Source: Leuctra nigra
Lineage: Eukaryota; Arthropoda; Insecta; Plecoptera; Leuctridae
Reading direction: 5' to 3'
Assembly (NCBI GenBank): GCA_934045905.1
Contig: OW203764.1
Span: 26,090,954 to 26,154,953, forward strand
Length of the DNA: 64,000 bases
Below are positions 33,901 through 45,900 of this stretch, in pieces. Under the pieces are notes generated by a model that saw only the letters and a list, made by a program, of their open reading frames with translations, was not told where the DNA came from and did no database searches. The position numbers and the translations under genes are program-made. Within the stretch, counting starts at the first letter, position 1, and each line of letters begins with the position of its first letter.

Positions 33901-36900
33901 TGAAGAGTGTTGCCTCTGTCTTAGATGAATTTAGGGCTATACGGTTCTCTGTATACCAGTGGCTGAGTACGTCTAATGCTTTTTGCAGAGGCGGGCCAAG
34001 TTGATTAGATGCCATAGATTGGCAGATGACTGCGGCATCGTCAGCATAGAAAGCTACTTCGGTGTCCGGAATGTTAGTTGGGATGTCATTGGTGAAGATG
34101 TTGAAGAGGATGGGGCTAATGATAGATCCCTGAGGAACTCCAGCCAGAATAGGCCTCGCTGAAGAACAGGCACCGTTGATGTGTACGGTGAAGGATCTTT
34201 GATTTAAATAGGAGTGGATGATATTGATTAAGTAGTTGGGGAATTGATATTTAATTAGTTTTTGTAGTAGGCCTTCATGCCAAACTCTATCAAATGCTTT
34301 AGCAACGTCCAGGAAAACTATACCAGTTCCTTTCAGCTTTTTAAATCCATCGTTTATCTTGTCAACCACACGTAGAAGCTGATGTGTTGTTGAATGCTTC
34401 TGTCGAAAGCCAAACTGCTCATTGATCAGCAGCTTTGTAGCGTTTGCGTGGCCTCTAATTCGAGCATGAAGGACCTTTTCAAAAAGCTTCGATAGTGATG
34501 AGAGGAGACTAATCGGCCGGTAATTTGCAGGGTCACGAAGATTCTTTCCCGCTTTCGGGAACACAATGACTTTGGCTACTTTCCATTGGGTGGGGAAGTG
34601 TTGAAGACGGAGACTGGCATTAAATATTTCAAGGATACGTTCACCGGCAGGTATAGGAAGTTCTTTAAGAATCGTGTTTGTGATCTCGTCAATACCAGGT
34701 GCCTTGCCATTTGCAAGTTCATTTAGATATATAATTACTTCGTCCATAGAGCAGAGAACGACTTCATCATCTTCAGCCTGCGCCTTGTGTATAGCAAGAT
34801 GGGTTCTTACTTCAGCCTCGATATGTGCTGATGAATTAGTCGGCGGGTTTGGGGAAAACTGATTTTGAAGCGAATCTGCTAGAACTTCTGCCTTATCATG
34901 TGGGCTGCATGCAAGGTGTGTACTACCTTGAATGGGTGGATTTGGTTGTTTGCTTCTTGTCAGTCGTTTTGCCATGGACCAGAGTGGACGACTCCCTGGT
35001 TCTAGTGTGGCTACAGCATCTTCCCACCTCTCTCTCCTGTGGCGACGAATTAATTCCTTTACAGATCTGTCTAAGAGCTTATATTCTTCATGTAAATCAG
35101 GTGTTCTGAGCGCCTGCCATCTCCTACGTGCACGGTTTCGAGTGGCTATTGACAGTTTAATTCCACGTGGAAGATCAAATATTGTGCACCTTTTTGTATT
35201 ACAAATGGGAACACTGATCGCTCTTGCTTCCATAATATTTTCCGTTAATTTATTTACTGCTAAATCTATATCCTGATGCGAATCAAGTGGTCCACTCTCC
35301 AACTTATTTGATAAATGCTCTCTGAACTTTTCCCAGTCTGCTTTTCTGTAATTGAATCGAATGATGGGATCAACGGTCTCGTATGAGTCCCCTACGCTCA
35401 AAAGTACAGGATTATGATCTGAAGACAATTCTAAAAGTGTTTCTAATTCAATGGAATGTCGCAGATTTTTCACCACCGCAATGTCAAGAACATCAGCTCT
35501 TCCTGTAGGGATATGAAGATGTGTCGCTTCTTGCGGTCCAGTCACAGTAAAGTCACTTATACGGGAGAGTGAAAGGAGAGTGCGGCCATTGGCGTTGACA
35601 ACTCGCGAGTTCCAGGCTGTATGCTTAGCATTAAGGTCGCCACCGAGAATAGTCGGGTAATTCGAGTCCATTAGTGCTTCTATATCTGCTGTGAGAAGCT
35701 TAGTTCGCGGAGGACAATACGTGGCTATAAGCCGTAGTGGACCCAGTTTAGTAAAAAGCAGGATAGCGGTAGCCTCTATTGATTTCGTTTCAGGTAAAAC
35801 AATCTCGTAGTGACTTACTCGATTGTCAATGATGATTGCAGTCCCTCCTGCTCTCCTGTCTCCTGGACGATCAGTTCTATACACTGAGTGATTGGCAAGC
35901 TTAAGCTTGTCCTTAGGGTTAAGATGGGTCTCACAGACAAGGGCAGCCATTAAATTTCGTGATTCCATCAATAGAAGTAATTCGTCTTTACGAGAACTTA
36001 TGCTATTAGCATTCCAAATGATTAGATTAATTGAATTAATCGCTGGCATTGCGATTTTGTACAGACAAAAGAAGAGTTGGCACAAAACTTGCCAGAGACG
36101 TAATGATGGGGTGAATGTTCATATTAACTATAAAAATTGCAATGCCGTTTATAAGGGCTATCCAATCAATAGTTGATTGTTGAGGTACTACCGGTTGTAC
36201 GAGTTCAGGAAGAGCATTGGGTGGCCTCTCTGCTTCTTCTAAGGCAGTGGTGTTTGAGGACGAGGGTTGCTCTGGATTTATCTGAGTGTTCAAAACAGAA
36301 GCAAAAGTCCGTGGTTGCGCCAATGAGACTCGTGGCACGGGCGTGGGTTGCGTCTGAGTATTCCCTCGGTTATCATGCTGTGGAGAAGAGCCATCTTGCT
36401 GCTGTGGACGTCGGGCTCGAGTAGCATGACGAGTTGCTGCCTTGATGACATCACATCCTCGGTAGCAAGCGGCATGCTGCTGATTGCAGTTACAGCACTT
36501 TGCTTCTTCTGGTGACTCCTTACACTCCTTAACCTGATGCACACCTCCACATCGAACACATCGTGGCTGGCGATGACAAAATTTGGCCGTATGACCCACT
36601 CTTTGACAATTAAAACATTGTATGACATTAATCTTCTTGCTCCGTGGGGCCTCGGTGGAGACCACGCAGTAGAGGAGTCTCTTGATTTGGCTGAGGTCCA
36701 CTGGAGCCTGACCACTCGTACTTACTAGCGTACATTCAAAAAGGGGCAAAAGACGTGTACTGTCTCCAGGCATCTTCATCTGCCGCACAGAGCGGACATT
36801 GAAGCCTTGCTGCTTCAGCTCCTCTTGAATGTCTTCTGTTTCAGCAGATTGTGGCAGATCTCTCAGAACAAAACGCTGTGATCTAGTGCGCTCAGTTGGA

Positions 36901-39900
36901 AACGTGTAGTACTCTATTCCCTCAGTCGAGTCTAGGGCGGAGGTAATTAGTTTGTACGAGGTAATATCTCTAATGATTACTCGAGAAACTTCGAGACCAG
37001 GTTTGATTATGAATGCCCCTTGTTCTGGACATACAGCGGAGAGCAACTCAACTAATGCCTTATGAGATTTCATATTTTGAATCACTATTGGTGGGATTTT
37101 ATACTTCTTATCTGGCAAAGTCTCCGCCGTCATCGGGGTCGTGTCCATATCATTTGCACTTGCAAGCGGCTCAAATGAGTTCTGCGTACGCACAAGGTTG
37201 ATAACTCTCTTGGATGATGGGCCTGAAGCATCTGACCCAGATGATCGTGTGCTGGGACGATCGTTACAATTACGACGCCTTTTATTTCCTGTCACCATCG
37301 TGAAACCATCGGGAACTATGTTCAAAGACATCTCATTGGTTGCAGACTCAACTTGCATTAGCTCCGTGTCCGATTCATCACTAGACGAAAAATCATTTAT
37401 AGAAGCTCCTATGGGTTGACTAGAAATGTTTATGACATTGTCTACAGCTGAAGGGGCATCTAGCCGGTTTACTTCATCACTCCAAACTTTATATATTCCA
37501 CTCATTGCTCACATTACTTCAAGTCCAAATGAGCTACAAGCGTCTCTTGGTAGGTTTCGTAGACCTAGTATATAAAACTATTTTCTAATACTTGAAACAG
37601 ATTCTGACGCGGAAAAATGGTTTGAATGGCTCCCAAAATATCTAATATCACCATTCAACACAACAAACATGCAAAACTAGCGATTAATCCACAAATATAA
37701 GCGAAAATACTGAGAATAATTCACAGAACTAACTTTCATTTATGAAGAAACAAATGAAGTCGTCGAAAGCAAATTGATCCACCTTGAAATTCAACTGTCT
37801 TTCACTCACACGTTTAATTGGCTACCTCTCCCACACTGGACAGTTCTGCTCTAGTGTGAGTAAAGATAACTACATTGACTCCTCCCATCACCATTGGTCC
37901 ATTATACCTACAGATTTTTCTCATTGTTTATTGTGGTGTTGCTTCCGTTTTCAAAGAAATTCCAAAATCGATTTTTTTTTACTAGAAATTCTAAAAATTC
38001 CCTGCGGGGACATTAGGGATTTTATCAAATAACGCATTTACAGATTATATTGCATTTTGTCTAAAGTTTCCCTAAGAATATTGCATATCACATTTTTAAT
38101 TCATTGAAAAGGATGCCAAAATAATAGCTTCATATTCGATTCTTTTGAATGACTCAAAAAAATTCCCTGCGTGGCAAATGGGGATTCTATTTATAAAAAC
38201 AAATAGATATTATATTAAATTTGCATAAAGTTTCCACAGAATATTGCATATGACAAACCATTGTACATTTCTTTGAAAAGAATGCCAAAATAGATTCAAA
38301 TTTGATTCTTTAGTATCAAAAATTCAAAAAAAGCCCTGTGTGGTAAACTCGGTGCAGGCCCCCCAGACTCCCTTGTAACGGCGAACTACTTTTTCCTCAC
38401 ATTCATTGATCTCCGATAATTTTGACCCTCCCCCTTCCACTCAAAATTAAGTTCCTACGTGCCTGTATATGCTACCTAATGCAATCTCATTCAAATAAAT
38501 ATTGCATTTAAAAGTGCAAATTCTTGTCACTGATTTTAATTACCATTTTTCCTTGGAAGTATAACTGCTCTAATATCAGGTGCAATTTTGTATTTTTAAA
38601 TTACCGCACATTGGTAATTTACCCGGTAATTTACAGCGTAATTTACCAAATTATAAATTACCGGTAATTTCCCAACACTAGATGCTACACTTCACAAATT
38701 AGTAATTACAACAAAGAACCTCCCATTGTTGCCCTGCCGGGCTTTATTTTTAGAATTTAAGGGGAATATGCTGTGAAATTTCTATCTCTATGAATTTAGG
38801 TAATACAATATTGAAATTTTGAGAAGATATCAAGAGTTGCCTAAAACTAATTAAAAAAAATACAAAAAAAAATATGTTTTAATTTTTAATTTTTTTATTA
38901 ATTAATTAGTTATTAAAAGATGTATTACGATAAATCCCTACTACATTTTTATTCCTTGACCTACATTGTTTATTTTTTTATTTTTATGTTCACAAATGAT
39001 TGGGTTAATGAAGTTGGCATTCCAAATTTACTTTAATGTAATACTTTAGTTTGCAAAAATAAATAAAAAATAAAAAACATTTTTTTACACTTTATATTGG
39101 TAATTAACACTTTACCTAATTATTTTAATTAGATGTATTCATTTTATAAACAATAAAAATGCCAATTTTTGTTCATCACAAATAACTACACTCACCAAAA
39201 AAAAATCAGCCGTCTAAGTTGAATCATTAAAAAGAAGTAGGAAATTACAACAGTCAATGTGAAGAAAAATAGTTCCGGAGATAACAGCATTCAAACTTTA
39301 ACTATATTCAAAGCTATATACTACAAACATGCAAAAAAAATTTTTTTTACAACATAAATAAAAGGCTTAAAAATTCCAAATTTTGACGTAATTTAATTAA
39401 CAATTTAATCTAAATAATGGTAAAAAAAACGAAAAATTTCAAAATTGGCAAATTTTCACAGCACATTCCCCTTAAGCAATTTAAAAGTAATTCTGGGATG
39501 CTTAACCTAATTTTATTTGGTGAATGGGGGGTCAGTCTGCTCGAGTGGGGGGGGGGGGGTCCCCCCAGCCCCCTTTCCCCCCCTTTCCTTTCACCCTTTC
39601 TACGCGCCTGTATACTAATACCTCTTTTTTATTATATCAATTTTCCCCATCCAACTAATGTCGGGTTGGGGGGTGGAGGTAGCTCCACCGTCCTCTAGGG
39701 CCTCCTGGGATACCGAAGCCGGCCGGCCATTCCGATTTCTTCCCCGTCGTCTTCTTCCTCATCGTCTTTACTCTCCTCTGAATCCTCCACCTGCCGCTCC
39801 ACCAATTCATTCCATCTTTCTATGTCTACCCACCACTTCTCTCTTTTTACTCTCCCCCAATCTTCACTTCTCTCCGCCACATCCTCTTCAATGCTGTCCA

Positions 39901-42900
39901 TCCACTTCGTCCTCGGACGCCCAGCCTTCTTTTTCTTCACTTGTCTTCCCTTCTCAAACTCTCTTCTAGGAATTCTCTCCTCTCCCATTCTTTACATGTG
40001 CCCGAACCATCTCAACCTCTCTCGACTTATCTTCAAACTTAACTTCTCCACTCCCAAGTCTTGTCTTATCTTCTTACTCCTGATTTTATCCAACTTGGTC
40101 ACTCCCGCCACCCCTCTCAAAAACTTCATCTGTGATGCCTGGATTTCTGCTACTTCTCTTCTGCCCATTAGCCATGTTACCGCCCCATATATCAGGATTG
40201 GAATCTAGTACAGTTTGTATATCAGTAGTTTGCACCTCATTGGTAAAATGAGGTAAAAACCTTAGGGCTGGGCGAACCTTGAATTTTGGTGCGAACCGAA
40301 CCTCGAACCGAACCTTAAAAGGTTCGCAATTTTTGCGAACTTCGAACCGAACCTTTTTACATATTTGGCCCATTATGAACAGGCGTGGAAAAAATAAGAC
40401 AATTGATAATGATAGTGTAGGTGTCATAACTTCAAATTTTATATTTGACTGATCAATTCCACATATTTATTTATCATTCACATAGCTTACAAGTTACAGC
40501 AGGTAAATAATTAGCTAATACGCAATAATTAAAAGAAAACCAATTAAATTTTTATTCAAACTGTTTAAGACCATTTGCATATTACTTTTAATAATCATAA
40601 TAAATGTTTACTTTATTGTTTTATATTCAGAAATAAAACAACTACCAATTTAATAAGAAGTGGAACTATCCAAAACTCTGAAACCTTTCCTTTATTTCGT
40701 ATCATCCATCAATTTCTCAATGAAGAATGAAATGACACTTCTAAAATTCAAGCAAACAAGTCCTGAGCTGTCCAAAGACAAAAAGTATTAAGACACCTGC
40801 ACTTACAGAGCAATCATCTTTGGAATCATATCCACTGCCTTCTAAACAAAAGCTAAAAAATTCAAATTATTGGCGGGAAAAATGGCGGGAAAGGTTCGCA
40901 AAAGGTTCGCAGCCAATAAAATTAAAGTTCCAATTGCGAACCATATAAAAAGGTTCGGTTCGGTTCGAAAACGAACCGGTTCGCCCACCCCTAAAAAACC
41001 TCTATGGTAAAAAAATCTTTAAGCTGAGGGGTTATTATCCCATCAAGAGTGCAGTGAGGCAATGCTGATGTACTACAATATTTCTCGTTTCAGTTTGTGT
41101 TTGAAGGAATGGAAGAATCTGGAAGTGAGGGTCTCGATGAATTGCTTATTTCCAAGAAGGACACTTTCTTGAAAGACGTTGACTACGTGTGTATTTCCGA
41201 CAACTACTGGCTCGGTAAGGAGAAACCATGCATCACGTACGGTTTGAGAGGAGTCTGCTACTTTGGCCTTGAAGTTGAATGTGCGGCCAAAGATCTGCAC
41301 AGCGGTGTCTTCGGAGGAAATGTGTAAGTGGACTAAGAAAACAAGTAGGGGGTGTAATTGACATCTAGAGCCATGAAAATGATTGTAATCAATCATTAAT
41401 ATTATCTCTTGGTTTATCAACAGGCATCTGACATTTAGTTAAGAATTCTCATTCATTTGTAAATATCAAAGAGCAATTGATTTAATTATCTACTATCTTT
41501 CAAAATGTTTTATTCTATGTGGCCTACAATACTTCACTTCTAATAATGATAATGTCGTAGCTTCTCCGATTATAAGTTTGGAGGTTTGATATTTACACAT
41601 TAAAAATCACAAACTTTTTATCTTACAAACACATTCCAATTTTTCTCTTTCCTTTGGAAGGCTTCATCAGGGCATGACAAAATTATAAATTGATAATTTG
41701 AATAGTGAAATGTAAAACAAATAAGTGAAATTCCATCTGGCATACAAAAATCAAAGATAATCCCAAAGAAATTAATTACAGGTTATACAACCTAAAAAAT
41801 TGATTCCTGCGTAAGCAAACGGGAAAAACACGGTTCGTCAAAACGATTTTTTGATTTTTTTTTCACGCTGATAGAATTTTAAAAAATCAAATAGAAGCAA
41901 CCCAATACAGCTTAACAGACTAAGGCTGGATTTCACCAAGATTCTAAACCCGGGTTAGAGGCGGTAAACCTGGTTTAGAGGCCCCTAAACCAGGTTTACC
42001 GCCTCTAACCCGGGTTTAGAATCTTGGTGAAACGCAGCCTAAATATTCCCACAGACTGGAGTAGTTGATTTATGACACTTGGTACCTACGACTTAAAAAA
42101 GTTAAATACGATTATTTTACCAAAAAAATCTATTTGAATGGAATAATTAGGTACTTTGGTGAAATGAAAATATTTATGTTACAAATAAGGCTACAATTTA
42201 TTAGGTAATAATAATAAAGGTAACTACTAGGTACCTACTTTGATGGGTAGATACTTAGTTACCTTCAATTCAATCCCAATTTCGCGACGAAGTACAAATG
42301 ATTATTAAGTACATGTTTTGATGTAATATAATAGCATAGGTAGTTAGGTAGTAGGTACACTCCCCCAAATAATAAACGGTACTCGAAAGAAAATGAATTG
42401 ACTGATTAAGGTTTGATGGCATTATCCCATGAAGTCAGTGCTAAAGCTGGGTTCCCATACTTCGCATCGAATTCGCTTCCGGTTCGCTTCGCTTTCGCAA
42501 AATGGCTACCTTTTAACAAAGGAAATCGTACATGTTTACATTCGCATGTTCACTTGTTTCGGTTTCGTTTCGGTCTCGTCAAAGTTAAAATTGGCTCAAC
42601 TTGAACGAAACCGAAACACGGGAACATGCGAATGTAAACATGGACGATTTCCCTTGTTAAAAGGTAGCCATTTTGCGAAAGCGAAGCAAACCGGAAGCGA
42701 ATTCGATGTGAAGTATGGGAACCCAGCTTAACGCATTATCTAACTCTTTTAGGTGAGCTCTGATTTCATTAATAATAAAAAGGATTGATTGTCAAGGAAC
42801 CGGCCCAACAGCCGATACGTTTTTTACCAAGTACCGTTTATTATTTGGGGGAGTGTACCTATGTTCTTTCTGTCTGACAGCCTAAACTAAGGAGTAGGTA

Positions 42901-45900
42901 ATTTAATTTTTAAGATTAAATTTTAAAATAGGTAATACATTTCTTTCTATGTTGAAATTAATGTCTAAATGCTCTAAAATTTGATAAAAGTTTCAACACC
43001 ATTATTAAATTATTAGGTACTTATGTAGCCTAAAATTAATAATAGTGGAATCTACCTTGTTTCTTTCAGACACGAGGCAATGACAGATGTGGTAGCCATG
43101 CTCCACACTCTGGTGGACAAAGACGGGAAGATTCTGGTGACGGGACTTCTTGATGACGTTCTTCCCGTCTCTGCCGAAGAGCTCGCGACTTACAAGAACA
43201 TCGCCTTCGATGTTCCCGAATACAAGCAAGATGTAGGATGTCCGTCCTTACTTCACAAGGAAGACAAGGTACGTGTAGCTTGCAGAATGAAAACTAACTT
43301 CCTTTAAAATCAACATACTACATAACTAAAACTAGGTAGATGTGTGTGTAGTTGGTGTAATATTTGTCATATATAATAGTTTTAAAAAAATATATAGGTA
43401 ATATAAATTTTAATAAATTAATGAGGGTATTTCAATTATTGATGTGACATATTCTCAGATTTTGGTTGGTCATTGAACAACAAAGTATTCATTCATCAAT
43501 CGTTATTCATCTAAGAGTTTTTGCTTAGGACACAAACAAATTAGGTATGATTACATATTTAGAATTTACGGCTTGGTTGACGTCACTAGGTTGAGCAGAC
43601 TTTGATAATTGATCATCAATTTAAGTTTATGGTTATTGGTTACCTACCTACTATGTATTTTCAAGTACCCAGGCTATCCATTATGTATGTATAATTATTA
43701 ATTTGTATCTCTAACATAAATTTCCATTGCTTTGTAAACATCAATTAGGTGGTAAAATGTAGATTAGATAAGAACTGTTTGCTTAATCATATAGATCGGT
43801 TTTATTTAGCCTTCTACACTAGGTACTTTTTCTTGTTTGCAATCATTCAATATTCAATCATCTAATAAAACCACATAAAAAATCTAAAAAATGATTAGAT
43901 GATTGAATGATTGAAACTAGGAAAAGTAGTTTTCCTTGTTACAATCATTCAATCATCTAATAAAACCGATGTCTTTGATTAATTGTATGATTGGCCACCC
44001 TTTGACCTCAATCACTTTAGTAGTGCTTATAGCCTACTTATGGTGTCAACTTTTCCAAATAATCAATAAAAACACTTGCGCTTTTGTAGTCCGACATTTG
44101 CATTCATACTCTTGCATCGAAATATCAATTAGCATTTTTGGGGGGGGGGGGGGGGAAGTAGAGCAAATTTATTGAAAGCCTGATGACCTATGGCGTTTTC
44201 CACTGGCTGCACTCAGCTGCACCAGGGTTGCACTGAAATGACGGCACTATACATACAACATTCAATGCAAATTTCAAACAGAGCAAAACTAGTGCAGCCA
44301 GTGGAAAACGCCACTAGACAGCAATGTAATTTGTGACCAGAGCCATTGTGCTTTAACATTGTGTTTTTGTGTCTATATAGCCGTTAGGGAGTTGGGAGTT
44401 TTTTGAACGTTTGAAAATTTTCTCGGTTGATATGGAATTAGATTCCTTATGTTCTGACTATTCGTCCCAGAATAATGATTATTTTTTGTGTCTACATCCA
44501 AGACATGACATTCAATATTTCTCGTTATTAATTCCTTCCATAACTAGAAAAAGTTCTCTATTTCATAATTATTGTTTACACACTTATATTTACCACATTT
44601 GATTTGAATATTGCGTGCCCTTAGTTAAGGAACTACTGTTTTACATTCCTTATTTTGTTTGCTAATGTATTAATTATATTAATTGCATTTAATCAATTTT
44701 CCTCCAAAGAAAAAGGAACAAATGCTTCCCTTTTGGATGTATTTTCAATAATTGTCTTCCTCTTCAAGATATTAACCGAGAGCTCTCTACATACTCTGAG
44801 TACTTTGTGTTCTAGACCCAGCTGTTGATGCACCGCTGGCGCCACCCGAGCCTGTCACTACACGGTATTGAAGGAGCCTTCAGTGAGCCAGGAGCCAAGA
44901 CTGTGATTCCAAGGAAAGTGATTGGCAAGTTCTCGATCCGTATCGTCCACAATCAGACTCCGGAAAAGGTGGAGAAGTGCGTCGTTGCCTACTTGCAGGC
45001 ACAGTGGAAGAAATACGGCAGTCCCAATCACATGAAGGTCAGTGGCTATATAGGCAATAGGTATCAGTCTTCATTTCTTTATTTGTTGACAATCAAAATT
45101 GTTAGAAACACAAATTGAGATGCAATGATTGACTGTAAAGAAGATCAAGTTATGACATGGCAGTGGTGACGGTTTGTTCCGTTGGAGGTGCTGGTGGCCC
45201 TGATAAGGGCCGTCAGAAGATGAAGGAAGTACATCCTTCGAAACGTCGCGAACGGCCCTTATCAGGGCCACCAGCACCTCCAATGGAACAAACCGTCACC
45301 ACTGCCATGTCATTACAAGATGGTTCCGAAAACGTCCACGACATCAAGATCAAGTTAAGTTAAATTAATTAACGCACAATCATTTTACATCCTAATTAGT
45401 ACTCCTGCCATACTCCACGGTCTCTTCATGTACCTACATAATTTTACTTGGATTGCTCTAGATTTAAAATATTTAAGTTTTCTGCAGTGATAATGTCTAA
45501 AGTCCTAGAATCTGATCATCTGTCAACATTTTGTTTGTTAGTCCAAGGTCACTCCTGGACCTAATTTTATATTTACACATGCATGGCTGTGTAAATTAAT
45601 ATGAGAATATAATATGAGATTTGTAGATTCAATGAGGAGGAATTGCACAAGTTAAGTAGGTAGGTATTCAATGGATGGAGATTTTAGGGATAGGAACAGT
45701 AAAGCAAAATAAACATAAAACGCACACCCCTACTAGAATAGGTAACATTCAGGTTACTGGCCCTATGAAATGAGCAGCGCCTGATACCATGCTTACATTT
45801 CTGTAAAGTATGTCCAAAAGATTAAATTTGAATACATACCTATCTACGATTCGTTTTATTGCACAAACCTGGGTCCTGATTCTAAAACTATTTGGAAAAA

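Larger units (their letters stand above)
33264..37764 (-). mobile_element. Complete Jockey-clade LINE with two open frames and a 15-bp target duplication
   Basis: GAAAGCAAATTGATC occurs at 33249-33263 and 37765-37779, giving a 4501-bp element read on the minus strand: 5' UTR 37764-37506, ORF1 37505-36036, ORF2 36085-33410, 3' UTR 33409-33264. Both frames are uninterrupted, so this copy is young and possibly autonomous. The 3' end runs straight into the target copy (CAACAAGAGCGAA) with no poly(A) or microsatellite tail, which is unusual for Jockey elements. Confidence 0.92.
32680..38680. mobile_element. Inner hAT-type element with perfect 8-bp target duplication, host of the Jockey LINE
   Basis: GATGCTAC stands on both sides (32672-79, 38681-88). 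The ends TAGTGATGTAAAT and (reverse complement of the right end) TAGTGTTGGGAAAT are imperfect inverted repeats, followed by dense GTAAATTAC / GGTAATTTACC motifs on both flanks. Removing the 4.5-kb LINE leaves about 1.5 kb without a transposase frame. The right half has two diverged copies of a unit of about 180 bp containing AAATTCCCTGCG (near 37996 and 38162). Confidence 0.82.
32552..39610. mobile_element. Outer hAT-type element of a three-level nest, 8-bp target duplication (7/8)
   Basis: The ends CAGGCGCATAGGAA and (reverse complement of the right end) CAGGCGCGTAGAAA are inverted repeats. Flanks TGTACTAA (32544-51) and TATACTAA (39611-18) match at 7 of 8. Its own sequence is about 1.06 kb (32552-32671 and 38681-39610) once the inner hAT-type element and its target copy are removed. 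It includes homopolymer G and C tracts near 39547-39590. No transposase frame is visible. Confidence 0.65.

Noticed and set aside
32837..38467. A third hAT-type element bounded by CAGGCTCATAGG and CCTACGTGCCTG
   Set aside because: The ends resemble those of the outer element but the 8-bp flanks do not match (CACAAACT versus TATATGCT), so they may be fragments.
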